Below, piece by piece: positions 17,849-25,993 of a DNA stretch of 64,000 nt (within the stretch, counting starts at the first letter, position 1; each line of letters opens with the position of its first letter). Under the pieces are notes generated by a model. The model was not told where the DNA came from, ran no database searches, and saw nothing but the letters and a program-made list of their open reading frames with translations. Source of the stretch: Nitrospirota bacterium (GTDB lineage: Bacteria; Nitrospirota; Thermodesulfovibrionia; Thermodesulfovibrionales; UBA6898); contig JAJXTV010000008.1 in the NCBI GenBank assembly GCA_021783515.1, positions 1 through 64,000 on the forward strand. The letters are read 5' to 3'. The position numbers and the translations under genes were made by a program.

Positions 17849-19045
17849 ATGGAGCTCCGCAAGGCGCTCTTCAACATCGCTTCGCTTTCAGACCTCGGGG
17901 GGGAGATCACTTCCGAAAAAGATTTTCAGGAAAAACTGAAGTCCTTCCTCCACGTCGTACTCGGGACTTTCCTGGCCTCCAGTGGGGCGATCGCCTGCCG
18001 GGACAGGCCTGACGGCCGGATCGTCTTTGCGGAAAGGAAGGGCTTCGAAAAACTCGCGCCGCAGGAGATCGACCTCTCACCTCTACTTGCGGCGGCAAAG
18101 AACGAGCCTTACCGACCTGACGGCGGCTCATCCCTGCGCGCGGAAGGGGCCGAAGCCGTCGTGCCGCTCTGGGTAAAGGACGATTTCATAGGCTTCATCC
18201 TGCTCGGCGCGAAATTCACCGCGGAGCCCTATACGCCGGAGGACTTCGAGATGCTCGTCGTCTTCGCCCGCCAGATCGCGATCGCCCTCAAGAATCACGC
18301 GCTGTTTCTGGATCTCACCGAGAAGCTGGAGGAAAACAGGAAACTCTACGAGGAGATGCGGCGCATCTATCACGACACCCTGCAGGCCTTTGCCGCGGCG
18401 ATAGACGCAAAGGACGTCTACACGAGGCATCACTCCCAGAGGGTCGCCCGGTATTCGGTCGCGATCGCGCGGGAACTCGGCTGGAGCGAACACGACATCG
18501 AGGGGATTTACGTCGCGGGCTTTCTGCACGATGTCGGCAAACTCGTCATCAGCAACGAACTGCTGAACAAAAGGACGCCCTTCACCCCGGAGGAAATCGA
18601 GGAGGTCAGAAGGCATTCGCTCGTGTCGTACAAGATCATCTCCCAGATCAGGTTCCCGTGGAAGGACATAGAGAAGATCATCAGGCACCACCATGAGCGG
18701 CTCGACGGCACCGGCTACCCCGACGCTCTCAAGAGCGAGGACCTCAGCGAAGGGGTCAAGATCCTCGCCCTCGCCGACTCTTTCGACGCGATGACCTCCC
18801 AGCGGGCGTACCGGGAGAAGATGGACGTCCAAAAGGCGCTCGACGAGCTGAAGAACTGTCTCCACAGGCAGTTCGACGACAGGGTGCTCCTGGCCTTCTG
18901 CAGGGTGCTCGACAAGGAGATCCGCGGCGAGCTCCCGGAGCCGGACATCCTTCCCCACCTCGACAGGGAATCCGACCTTTCGGTCATCTCGTCTTTGCTG
19001 CAGGGGCTGATCCGGGAGCTCTCAGACAACGACGCCGACGGATAA
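17849..19045 (+). CDS. GAF and HD-GYP domain phosphodiesterase
   Basis: 398 residues. A GAF-like sensory domain (about 20-150) leads through a coiled coil into an HD-GYP domain (about 175-370). The key residues are present: HHSQRVARY, FLHDVGKLVIS (metal-binding HD), and HHERLDGTGYP. c-di-GMP phosphodiesterase activity is therefore likely. It starts 1 nt after the STAS stop and has no receiver, so control probably comes through the GAF domain or the STAS/kinase pair upstream. Confidence 0.9.
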   Translation: MELRKALFNIASLSDLGGEITSEKDFQEKLKSFLHVVLGTFLASSGAIACRDRPDGRIVFAERKGFEKLAPQEIDLSPLLAAAKNEPYRPDGGSSLRAEGAEAVVPLWVKDDFIGFILLGAKFTAEPYTPEDFEMLVVFARQIAIALKNHALFLDLTEKLEENRKLYEEMRRIYHDTLQAFAAAIDAKDVYTRHHSQRVARYSVAIARELGWSEHDIEGIYVAGFLHDVGKLVISNELLNKRTPFTPEEIEEVRRHSLVSYKIISQIRFPWKDIEKIIRHHHERLDGTGYPDALKSEDLSEGVKILALADSFDAMTSQRAYREKMDVQKALDELKNCLHRQFDDRVLLAFCRVLDKEIRGELPEPDILPHLDRESDLSVISSLLQGLIRELSDNDADG

Positions 19046-19096
19046 GGGGTCGGGCCGCGCCCTCCCCCTGGTTTGCTCCTCCCGGCCGCAAGCCCG

Positions 19097-19102
19097 TATA
19101 AT
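19097..19102 (+). promoter_or_regulatory. -10 element of a leaderless tsaD promoter
   Basis: A perfect TATAAT stands 5 nt before the tsaD ATG (19108). A weak -35 (TTGCTC, 19073-19078) lies 18 nt upstream. No ribosome-binding site fits between, so the mRNA probably starts at the initiation codon. Confidence 0.6.
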
Positions 19103-19107
19103 ATCTG

Positions 19108-20127
19108 ATGCTCATTCTCGGGATAGACACGTCCTGCGACGATACTTCAGCCGCGGTCGTCGAAGACGGCGGCAGGATCGTCTCGAACATCGTTTCGGGG
19201 CAGTCGGACATCCACATGAAATACGGGGGGATCGTCCCCGAACTGGCGTCGCGAAGACATATAGAAATGATCGTCCCTGTCGTGGAGGAGGCGCTCGAAA
19301 AGGCGGGCCTGCCTTTGACGGGGCTCTCGGCCGTTGCGGTTTGCCATGGTCCGGGCCTGATCGGGTCCCTTCTGATCGGATGCTCCTTCGCAAAAGCGCT
19401 CTGTTATTCCGCGGGGATACCTCTCGTGGCCGTAAACCATCTCGAAGGACATATCCTTTCTCCCTTTCTTGACGCACGCCCTCCTGAATTCCCATTTCTT
19501 TCGCTGATCGTTTCGGGCGGTCATACGAGCCTCTTCGTCGCCGAGGCAGCAGGGAGATACCGCGAAATCGGAAGGACCCGTGACGATGCCGCAGGCGAGG
19601 CATACGACAAGGTCTCGAAACTGCTCGGACTCGGTTATCCCGGAGGGCCCATCATCGACCGGCTTGCCGGTGACGGCGACCCCGCATCCATCGACTTCCC
19701 GCGCGCCTATCTCCCGGGAACGCTAGACTTCAGTTTCAGCGGGCTGAAAACAGCCGTGCTGAACTTTCTGCGGACGCAGTCCGGAAGCGCCGCGCGCGGC
19801 GCAGCTGCTCTGCCACCCGCAACGGTCAGCGATGTCGCCGCCTCTTTCCAGAAGGCCGTCGTGGACGTGCTCGTGAGGAAGACAGAATGGGCGATCAAAA
19901 AGATGGGGATCAGGTCGGTCGCCATTTCGGGAGGAGTTGCCGCCAACAGCGAGCTGCGAAGGCGGATGAAGGAGATGGCCGGTGACAGGGGGGCAGAGAT
20001 CTTCATTCCTGCCGTCCCGCTCTGCACCGATAACGCCGCGATGATTGCCGCCGCCGGCCGCCATCACCTGACTGAGGGAGATATCGCCGGCCCCGACCTG
20101 AACCCCAGGGCCTACCTGCCTCTTTAG
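19108..20127 (+). CDS. tsaD: tRNA N6-threonylcarbamoyladenosine transferase TsaD
   Basis: 339 residues, full length. It is the ASKHA-fold subunit that transfers threonylcarbamoyl to A37 of ANN-decoding tRNAs, working with TsaB/E/C. Iron-binding HLEGH (VAVNHLEGH) is present, as are the opening LGIDTSCDDTSAA nucleotide-binding loop, SGGHTSL, and the C-terminal SGGVAANSELR and CTDNAAMIA motifs. Monocistronic with its own promoter; convergent with the TPR gene, whose stop is 19 nt away. Confidence 0.97.
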   Translation: MLILGIDTSCDDTSAAVVEDGGRIVSNIVSGQSDIHMKYGGIVPELASRRHIEMIVPVVEEALEKAGLPLTGLSAVAVCHGPGLIGSLLIGCSFAKALCYSAGIPLVAVNHLEGHILSPFLDARPPEFPFLSLIVSGGHTSLFVAEAAGRYREIGRTRDDAAGEAYDKVSKLLGLGYPGGPIIDRLAGDGDPASIDFPRAYLPGTLDFSFSGLKTAVLNFLRTQSGSAARGAAALPPATVSDVAASFQKAVVDVLVRKTEWAIKKMGIRSVAISGGVAANSELRRRMKEMAGDRGAEIFIPAVPLCTDNAAMIAAAGRHHLTEGDIAGPDLNPRAYLPL

Positions 20128-20146
20128 CCGAGACGCAGGCGGGAAG

Positions 20147-20704
20147 CTATGCCGCCTTCATCCAGTGCTTCAGGATCCGTATGTCCTCGTCGGTCAGCTC
20201 CGCCGGTTCATGCCTCTTCTCGTCTTCTACGGCCGCCAGGGCCTTCTCGAGCTGACCGCGCCAGCCGTTGACGTCGGAGAAACCCTGTATCGCCGCTTCG
20301 GCATGCCGCATCGCCTTCTTTATGTCCCTCACCCCTTCGGCGTTCCTGCCGAGGTTCACATACGAAATACCCCTCGCCAGGAGAGCCGCCCTGTGTCCGG
20401 GATTGGCCTCGATCGCCCGGCTGAAATCCGACACAGCTCCCTGGTAATCTCCGTCAAGCATTCTGGCGGACCCCCGGAAATAAAAGGACGTCGCGTCCCG
20501 GCCGTCGATCCTGATCGCCCGATCGAAATCCCGCAGCGCCGCCTCCAGGTCGCTGATCTTCAGATGGGAGACCCCGCGGCTCATGCAGGTGAGCGCCGGT
20601 TCGTACCCCTCATCCAGCAGGTCGGAAAAGACCCTGATGCTTTGCTTATATTTTCCCTTCAAAAAAAACCGCTGGCCTCGTTCGAACTGTTCATCCAGGT
20701 CCAT
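20147..20704 (-). CDS. TPR-repeat protein
   Basis: 185 residues containing at least three tetratricopeptide repeats (about 1-130): FERGQRFFLKGKYKQSIRVF, then two with DLEAALRDFDRAI and DYQGAVSDFSRAI cores. No signal peptide, so probably a cytosolic scaffold; the partner is unknown. I chose the ATG at 20704 because GGAGGT lies 7 nt upstream; an in-frame ATG 57 nt further up has no such site. Confidence 0.85.
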   Translation of the reverse strand: MDLDEQFERGQRFFLKGKYKQSIRVFSDLLDEGYEPALTCMSRGVSHLKISDLEAALRDFDRAIRIDGRDATSFYFRGSARMLDGDYQGAVSDFSRAIEANPGHRAALLARGISYVNLGRNAEGVRDIKKAMRHAEAAIQGFSDVNGWRGQLEKALAAVEDEKRHEPAELTDEDIRILKHWMKAA

Positions 20705-20863
20705 AATATACCTCCCAAACACGTCCGCCTCTGCGCGGTATTTATTTTTAGAATACGACAAATACAGGCCCCCCGCAAGCCGGAAAGGGATTAAATTTTT
20801 TTAAGGGAAAAAACCGGGCCGCCGTCCCTCGCCCCGTTTGAGGCGGGGATCACGTTGGGCGAG

Positions 20864-20890
20864 TATACTATAACTATGGGCGGACGATGA
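20864..20890 (+). promoter_or_regulatory. Promoter -10 and leaderless 4-codon mini-ORF ahead of the hybrid kinase
   Basis: TATACT (20864-20869) is followed after 6 nt by ATG (20876) of a four-codon frame M-G-G-R. Its TGA (20888-20890) overlaps the first ATG of the kinase (20887). The kinase has no Shine-Dalgarno sequence, so a terminating ribosome may restart on it. Confidence 0.4.
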
Positions 20891-22869
20891 TGCCGGAAAG
20901 AAAAGACCTCTCAGACGACGGGTTAGACGGGAATGAAGGCCTGTACCGGGCACTCGCCGAGTCTTCGCAGGAAGTGATCTTTCTGATCGACCGGCAGGGC
21001 CGCGTCCGGTACGTGAACTCGGCCGCCGCGTCGTTTTTCGGCGCCCCCAGGGAAAAGATCGAGGGACGAGACCTCAGGGAGCTTTTTTCTCCCGAGGCGT
21101 GTGAACTGCAAAGCAATGCGCTGCAGCGGGTCTTTCAGTCGGGCGCGCCCGTTTATACCGAAGAAAATCTGAGCTTTGCCGATCGCAAGATATGGCTTGA
21201 GACCCGGCTGATGCCGATAAAGGGGCATGACGGGTCGGTGGAGTACGTGATGGGCGTCTCCCGGGACGTCACCGACCGCAAGGAGACCGAACTGGCACTG
21301 CGGGAAAGCGAAAAAACGGCGCGCACGCTGCTCGATATCCCGACCGCCGCCGCGCTCCTGATCGACCGGGAAGGAATCTGCCTCGACGCCAACGAAACGA
21401 TGGCCTGGCGGTTCGGGTGGAGGATCCCCGACGTAATCGGCAGGCCGGTCTGGGATTTCTTCCCCCCCGACGTATCCGCACGCAGAAAGAAATACCTGGC
21501 GGAAGTGCTCCGGACGAAGAAGCAGGTCCGGTTCGAGGACAAGCGCCAGGGGAGATGGAACGACATCGTCGCCACGCCCGTCCTGGACGACTCCGGAGAG
21601 GTTTCGAAAGTGGTGGTATTCGGCTTCGATGTCACCGAGAGGAAACAGACGGAGGAAAGGCTGAAGCAGTACCACGACCGCCTCGAAGAGCTGGTCGAGG
21701 AGCGCACGAAAGAACTCTCCCTCCTTAACGACCAGCTGAGACAGTCCCAGAAGATGGAGGCGGTCGGCCTTCTTGCCGGGGGTATCGCCCACGATTTCAG
21801 CAATATCCTGACCGTGATAAAAGGGGCCGTCTACCTGATGGAGAGAACCCTGCCGGAAAACAGCCCCGCGACGAAATACATAGGGCAGATCATGACCTCC
21901 CTGCGCAGAGCAACCAATCTGAGCCAGAGCCTCCTGGCCTTCAGCAGACGGCAGACGATCGATCTCCGGCCTGTGCGCATAAACGAGATCATCCGGAGGA
22001 TGACGAAGCTCCTGTCACAGCTCATCGGCGAGCATATCGAGCTGATCGTAACCCTGACCGCAGAAGACCCCTCGGCGAAGGTGGACATCAACCAGATGGA
22101 GCAGGTGCTGGTGAATCTGGCGACGAATGCGCGGGACGCGATGCCCGCAGGAGGCACGCTTTCGGTGAGAAGCGAAATTGCGGTGATGGATGAGGCGTTT
22201 ATGAAGGCGCACGGGTACGGCCTGGCCGGACGCTATGTCCTGATCACCGTTTCCGACACCGGGACCGGGATAGACGAAGGATTGCGGGAGAAGATATTCG
22301 AACCCTTCTTCACGACAAAGGCGTCGGGGAAGGGTTCGGGGCTCGGCCTCTCGGTAACCTACGGTATCGTGAGCCAGCATAACGGGTTCATCGAGGCGGA
22401 GTCTTTGCCCGGTATGGGGACCACCTTCAGGATCTATCTCCCCCTTACGGAATCGCCGGCAGCCGAATCCAGGGACCCGGCGCCGCCCCCCGCGGCCGGC
22501 GGCGAGGAAACGATCCTCCTGGCGGAAGACGACCCTAACACGAGGATGGTGATGGCCGAAGTGCTGAAGACGAGCGGATACCGGGTGCTGGAGGCGGAAG
22601 ACGGCAACATCGCAGTGCAGATCTTTCTCGAACATCAAGACGAGATCCGTCTGGCCCTCCTGGATGTCAGGATGCCCAGGAAGAACGGCAGGGAGGTATA
22701 CGAGGCGATACGGAAGGCAAACCCTCAGACGAAGGTCCTTTTCATGAGCGGGTACACGGCGGACGTGATAGACAGTGAGGCGATCAGCGAACAGGAGTTC
22801 AACTTCATCTCCAAGACCGCCTTCCCGGATGAGATTCTCGGGAAGATACGGGAGGTGCTGGACAAGTGA
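20887..22869 (+). CDS. PAS-containing hybrid histidine kinase with C-terminal receiver
   Basis: 660 residues. Two PAS domains (about 18-140 and 145-260) precede a coiled coil and the kinase core. HisKA reads [15 protein letters not shown] (phospho-His near residue 301), the HATPase has [17 protein letters not shown] and GSGLGLSV, and a receiver (about 535-655) has LLAEDDPN and [11 protein letters not shown]. Cytosolic, no TM helices; a DUF72 relic overlaps only its 3' flank. Such PAS hybrids relay phosphate through the attached receiver; the target is not in view. Confidence 0.92.
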   Translation: MMPERKDLSDDGLDGNEGLYRALAESSQEVIFLIDRQGRVRYVNSAAASFFGAPREKIEGRDLRELFSPEACELQSNALQRVFQSGAPVYTEENLSFADRKIWLETRLMPIKGHDGSVEYVMGVSRDVTDRKETELALRESEKTARTLLDIPTAAALLIDREGICLDANETMAWRFGWRIPDVIGRPVWDFFPPDVSARRKKYLAEVLRTKKQVRFEDKRQGRWNDIVATPVLDDSGEVSKVVVFGFDVTERKQTEERLKQYHDRLEELVEERTKELSLLNDQLRQSQKMEAVGLLAGGIAHDFSNILTVIKGAVYLMERTLPENSPATKYIGQIMTSLRRATNLSQSLLAFSRRQTIDLRPVRINEIIRRMTKLLSQLIGEHIELIVTLTAEDPSAKVDINQMEQVLVNLATNARDAMPAGGTLSVRSEIAVMDEAFMKAHGYGLAGRYVLITVSDTGTGIDEGLREKIFEPFFTTKASGKGSGLGLSVTYGIVSQHNGFIEAESLPGMGTTFRIYLPLTESPAAESRDPAPPPAAGGEETILLAEDDPNTRMVMAEVLKTSGYRVLEAEDGNIAVQIFLEHQDEIRLALLDVRMPRKNGREVYEAIRKANPQTKVLFMSGYTADVIDSEAISEQEFNFISKTAFPDEILGKIREVLDK

Positions 22870-23115
22870 GGGGCCCGGGTCTTTTGTCCCGCGCGGGCGC
22901 CTTGATCGCAAAGACGAAATCGCCCGGTACCTCCTCCGCCCAGGACAAAAGGAGCGCCTCCGTCGGCATGCGGTAGAAGGTATTGTTGATCTCGACCGCG
23001 CCGAGCCGCCCCGCGTAAAAACGGAGCATCTCCTTTGAGGAGATTTTTTCGGGATAGAAGATCCCTTTCCACTCCTTGTACGCGTATCCGTGCCGACGTA
23101 GAGCTTCACTATCAC
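22870..23115 (-). pseudogene. Truncated, frameshifted DUF72 (YecE-like) gene
   Basis: The minus strand encodes GYAYKEWKGIFYPE, then EMLRFYAG, VEINNTFYRMP and GDFVFAIKAP, the conserved opening of DUF72 proteins. The family is about 240 residues; here only about 75 remain before the 3' end of the hybrid-kinase gene. At the 5' end the expected YVGTSGYAYKEW is broken: YVGT is in one frame and GYAYKEW in another, consistent with a net loss of about 4 nt. A good promoter survives at 23116-23143. Clearly a relic. Confidence 0.8.
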
Positions 23116-23143
23116 AGTGTAGCAGCCAACCGGATGCTGTCAA
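23116..23143 (-). promoter_or_regulatory. Surviving sigma70 promoter of the DUF72 relic
   Basis: On the minus strand, TTGACA (23143-23138), 16-nt spacer, TACACT (23121-23116). A GTG that begins V-K-L-Y-V-G-T is 6 nt downstream (23109), the same leaderless spacing seen at uppP and ftsH. Confidence 0.65.
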
Positions 23144-23296
23144 CAGAAACGACGGCCCTCCCCCGGTTGACTGCCATTTCCACTCGGCTAGGGAAATGTA
23201 TGCTCCGGCGTCGGCGCGTTATTTGGATAGATCGTAAAATCGCTGAAATAGTTGGCGTTGCTAAATCAAGAAGTTAAGAGGTAAGCCTTGGTCGTG

Positions 23297-23335
23297 TCCT
23301 AAGTCCAGCGCGTCTGCCAGTTCCGCCACTCTCGC
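23297..23335 (-). pseudogene. 5' half of a tRNA-Leu(UAG) gene
   Basis: Reading from 23335 leftwards: acceptor strand GCGAGAG, TGGCGGAA..., D-arm with GGCAGACGCG, 5' anticodon stem CTGGA and loop CTTAGGA (anticodon UAG). The expected TCCAG that should close the stem is absent; unrelated sequence (CACGACC) follows. The break sits exactly at the 3' side of the anticodon loop, a site used by some tyrosine integrases. No variable arm, T-arm or CCA follows. Confidence 0.8.
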
Positions 23336-23473
23336 GTGATTGATATTAAAGGAAAAATAGTCTGGCGGTCAAACTTGCCGGATCTTCGTTGGCCGGACGT
23401 GGTTTTGAGCCTTGCGGCAGGCTTTAATCCTTTGTCCTATGTTTTACTGATAAATCACCCTGCCCTCCTCTGC

Positions 23474-24247
23474 TCAATGCCTGGGCAGAGGAAGACAACT
23501 CGCTGCATGATCTTTCCTGATGTCTTCAAGGAGATCGGCATACTCACTCTGAGACAGATGCCACGCACCAGGCCTGAACGGACTGTCGAGGTCGTCAATG
23601 ACGAGATAAATGGTATACGCCAGTACGCCGATGCTCACAGTAAAGATGTAGTCCAGCAGGGGATTCCTGACGCCGATAAAGAGAGAAAGAATAATCATGA
23701 TAACGTCGGCGAAGATGAGGGTATTTTTTAATATTTTCGGGATGTGACTTCTGCTTTGAAAGATTCTTCTATTGCGGCTCCTGATAATATCACTGAACAG
23801 CGGCAGAAGCAGCGTCTTTCCCGATTCCGTCGATACCTCCATAATATCACTGCGAAGCAGAGCGACAATTTTATCCCCTTCCTCACTCCGTATTCCCTCT
23901 TTGATCGTCGGCCAATATTCAAGAATATGTGAAAGATAGTGTTCCGTGTGCGCCGCTATACTTCCGGCACAATCCGGTACATACCGACATCGCAACAATA
24001 ATTCTTCCAGTGCATTTACTTCGCCGTGGATCGCCTCGACCAGTTCGTTCCAGTGCTCCCATTCCTTCTGTATTGTGAACGCCGCAAGAATACTGAAAAT
24101 AAGACCTATCGAAGAATAGAGCCATGGAAGCCCGCTTAATTCAGAGAGATCGACAAACAGAACCTTCCCCCTGTCGATAGTCCTGAATATCCAGAATATC
24201 GATGAGAAAGAGACGACAAAAAGAATAAGTTTGTTCCTAACGCTCAT
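23474..24247 (-). CDS. DUF4239/bestrophin-like membrane protein
   Basis: 257 residues with four hydrophobic segments: two N-terminal (about 7-22 and 40-58) and two C-terminal (about 178-198 and 203-220). The closing motif VIDDLDSPFRPG is the hallmark of DUF4239 proteins, distantly related to bestrophin chloride channels. Inner membrane; transport role unproven. It lies within the scarred 23-25.5 kb region and has lower GC than the flanking housekeeping genes, so it may be acquired. Confidence 0.75.
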   Translation of the reverse strand: MSVRNKLILFVVSFSSIFWIFRTIDRGKVLFVDLSELSGLPWLYSSIGLIFSILAAFTIQKEWEHWNELVEAIHGEVNALEELLLRCRYVPDCAGSIAAHTEHYLSHILEYWPTIKEGIRSEEGDKIVALLRSDIMEVSTESGKTLLLPLFSDIIRSRNRRIFQSRSHIPKILKNTLIFADVIMIILSLFIGVRNPLLDYIFTVSIGVLAYTIYLVIDDLDSPFRPGAWHLSQSEYADLLEDIRKDHAASCLPLPRH

Positions 24248-24266
24248 CCCGTTGGCCCTTTATTCG

Positions 24267-24653
24267 CTATATGAACTTCTCCATATCATATAAAAATAAC
24301 GGGAGTCGCGGCAAACACGATGGCCGGGGCACGCCTCTATTGTAAGCTCGCGATGGTCCCATGAACACCCGATACACCGCCACCATCATTAAACGAATCA
24401 GGCATTCCGATTGAATCAGCACCCTCATATTCCGCGACAAAGGGTCCTTGCCAGTTCTTACCAGAAGATGAAAATGGTCAGGCATCAAAAACCAGGCATA
24501 CACTATCCACGACTGATTGGATGCAAGCTCCGCCAGCCGCCCCAGGCAGTCCTCCCGGTCACGGTCGTCCCGGAATATCAATCCCCGCTCAACTCCCCTG
24601 GCCATTACGTGATGCAACACCCCCGCAGCATCAAGCCTCGCTTGTCTGGGCAT
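24267..24653 (-). pseudogene. Degenerate REP-associated (IS200-like Y1) transposase
   Basis: 128 codons remain. The first 75 or so match the TnpA-REP family: MPRQARLDAAGVLHHVMARGV, then FRDDRDREDCL, and the HUH motif in LMPDHFHLLVRT. After PLSRNMRVL the expected GYAxxFNRRHGRxGHLFQ core and the C-terminal half are missing or frame-shifted (a garbled SRAYNRG survives), so the catalytic tyrosine region is not intact. Probably inactive. It is 19 nt from the DUF4239 gene. Confidence 0.75.
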
Positions 24654-24740
24654 AAAGCTATACTAGATATGTTGCTTAAGTTGGCAACGTCCCCTACTCA
24701 CGCAGCTTTTTGAATTTATGATGATTTTTTCAGCACCCTG

Positions 24741-25445
24741 CTAGAGGAATTCCACGTGCAAGATGGGGGCAAAGTCGGCACGCCTGTGGCCGACAATGTC
24801 GTCGGCGTCATCGATCTCGGTCACCCCCCGAACTGTTGTAGGATCGGTCTGGAATCGCCCCCGATCGAACCGAATCCGCAGTTCGAAGTCATTGAGTCCC
24901 AAGGCAACCGCATCCTGCAAAAGAGAAGTGATATCTATATCGACAAAATTTCCCCCATCAGCACTTCGGAAAAACGTGGTTTTCGAGGAAGCAAAAGGCG
25001 CATCGAAATCGGTGCTCACGATGGGCGCCGGGAATTGGGCCGTATCCATAAGCTCCACGATAAAAGGGACTTCCGCAAAGGGATCAGCGAACGCCGGCGT
25101 CACGCTATTAACAAATACGCTAACCTTCGCGAAGGTTATCCTGGCAGGATCAACGGGTATCCCCGACCCTGTCAGGCTGAAGTGAAGAAACCCGCGGCTC
25201 TCGGAGATTTCAGCGCCGCTTATCTGATCGAAGACGATCCCCGTGACCACGTTTTGAGTCGATGTCGCAAAAGTCGGGAGGGTTAAGCCTCCGGTCGCGG
25301 CATCTCTCGTAATATCGCCGTCGAGCGGCTGGTCACTCAGAATTCTGACTACGTTTGGAACAATGACAACAGTGCTGTCGCCGCCGCATCCCGCTATTGA
25401 AACTGCCATGATAAGGATGATCGCCATCCAGAGAGCTTTTTTCAT
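24741..25445 (-). CDS. Putative lipoprotein, DNRLRE-like beta-sandwich
   Basis: 234 residues. A type-II signal peptide ends in the lipobox SIAGC (Cys20), so the protein is probably anchored to the outer membrane or periplasmic face. The mature part, with segments such as SRGFLHFSLTG, FVDIDITSLLQDAV and ELRIRFDRG, has the pattern of TGF-beta-propeptide/DNRLRE-type jelly rolls seen in cell-surface proteins. Specific role unknown. A sigma70-like promoter lies at 25511-25538. Flanked by gene relics on both sides. Confidence 0.65.
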   Translation of the reverse strand: MKKALWMAIILIMAVSIAGCGGDSTVVIVPNVVRILSDQPLDGDITRDAATGGLTLPTFATSTQNVVTGIVFDQISGAEISESRGFLHFSLTGSGIPVDPARITFAKVSVFVNSVTPAFADPFAEVPFIVELMDTAQFPAPIVSTDFDAPFASSKTTFFRSADGGNFVDIDITSLLQDAVALGLNDFELRIRFDRGRFQTDPTTVRGVTEIDDADDIVGHRRADFAPILHVEFL

Positions 25446-25510
25446 CGTAGCCTCGCTTTCACTCTATGATTAATACAGTGGAATAACTGCCTTCCTTCGC
25501 ACTTTTTCAC

Positions 25511-25538
25511 AGTGTAGCAGAAATAATTCCGAATGCAA
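25511..25538 (-). promoter_or_regulatory. Predicted promoter of the lipoprotein gene
   Basis: Minus strand TTGCAT (25538-25533), 16-nt spacer, TACACT (25516-25511). The -10 and its flank (CTGCTACACTGTGA) are identical to those of the DUF72 relic promoter 2.4 kb away, so part of the two upstream regions may share ancestry. Confidence 0.45.
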
Positions 25539-25557
25539 CGGGCGGGGGAGCTCCGGC

Positions 25558-25794
25558 TTGGGCTTCTATATCGGCTACGACCCGGGCCATAACTTTCGCA
25601 TCACCGACGCGAACCTCGTCACGTCCATAGCGTTCCCGGCCTACGGTCAATACCATAACTATGCGCTGACCTTTAGCGGAGGGGCGGGGGCCTTTTATAT
25701 CGACGGCGTGCTGCAGGGGAATTTCGCGACCCTTTCAGTCGGTCCCGGCGGCACGGATACCGCCTTTTTTATTACTTTCTTCTCTTTCCGGTAA
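25558..25794 (+). pseudogene. Orphan LamG/concanavalin-like C-terminal fragment
   Basis: About 78 codons reading GFYIGYDPGHNF, then YHNYALTFSGGAGAFYIDG and VLQGNFATLSVG. The H-x-Y-A-L-T-F-S...FYIDG pattern is a late strand pair of LamG-like carbohydrate-binding folds. No start codon with a ribosome site and no N-terminal part exist: the frame runs back into the promoter of the divergent lipoprotein gene. Best read as a 3' remnant. Confidence 0.45.
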
Positions 25795-25830
25795 TTTCCC
25801 CTTTGCGGTCGCGGCCGGCCCGCACTGTCC

Positions 25831-25877
25831 TTGTCTTTCAGCGCCGCATCGTATTATCATTCACAGGCCTGTGAATG
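25831..25877 (+). promoter_or_regulatory. SulP promoter with a perfect 20-bp palindrome
   Basis: TTGTCT (25831-25836), a short 15-nt spacer, and TATTAT (25852-25857). A perfect palindrome (half-site CATTCACAGG, 25858-25877) follows directly and would cover the transcription start. This placement suits a dimeric repressor operator. No regulator gene is adjacent. Confidence 0.5.
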
Positions 25878-25904
25878 CCCCGCGGCCGCTCACGAAAGGA
25901 GACT

Positions 25905-25940
25905 ATGGGGGAAGAGGAGATGGACGACACATGCTGCTGA
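25905..25940 (+). CDS. Candidate leader peptide MGEEEMDDTCC
   Basis: An 11-codon frame with a strong AAAGGAG site 4 nt upstream, ending in tandem Cys codons and TGA. The TGA overlaps the ATG of a second micro-ORF (TGATG). Its position in the leader of a probable sulfate permease gene suggests cysteine-responsive translational attenuation. Not proven; the ORF is very short and may be fortuitous. Confidence 0.35.
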   Translation: MGEEEMDDTCC

Positions 25941-25993
25941 TGAAGTGCATCGGGCACGGCAACCCGCCGACAGTGCGGGGCCGGGTGGGATGA
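25940..25993 (+). CDS. Second micro-ORF coupled to SulP
   Basis: 17 codons (MKCIGHGNPPTVRGRVG) starting in the TGATG junction with the Cys-Cys leader and ending in an ATGA overlap with the SulP ATG at 25990. The exact chaining on both sides suggests ribosomes are handed on to SulP, which lacks a good site of its own. Confidence 0.3.
   Translation: MKCIGHGNPPTVRGRVG

Noticed and set aside
25005..25016. 12-nt match (GAAATCGGTGCT) between the CRISPR spacer and the lipoprotein gene
   Set aside because: Too short and lacking flanking identity; expected by chance in 64 kb at near this length. Not evidence of self-targeting.
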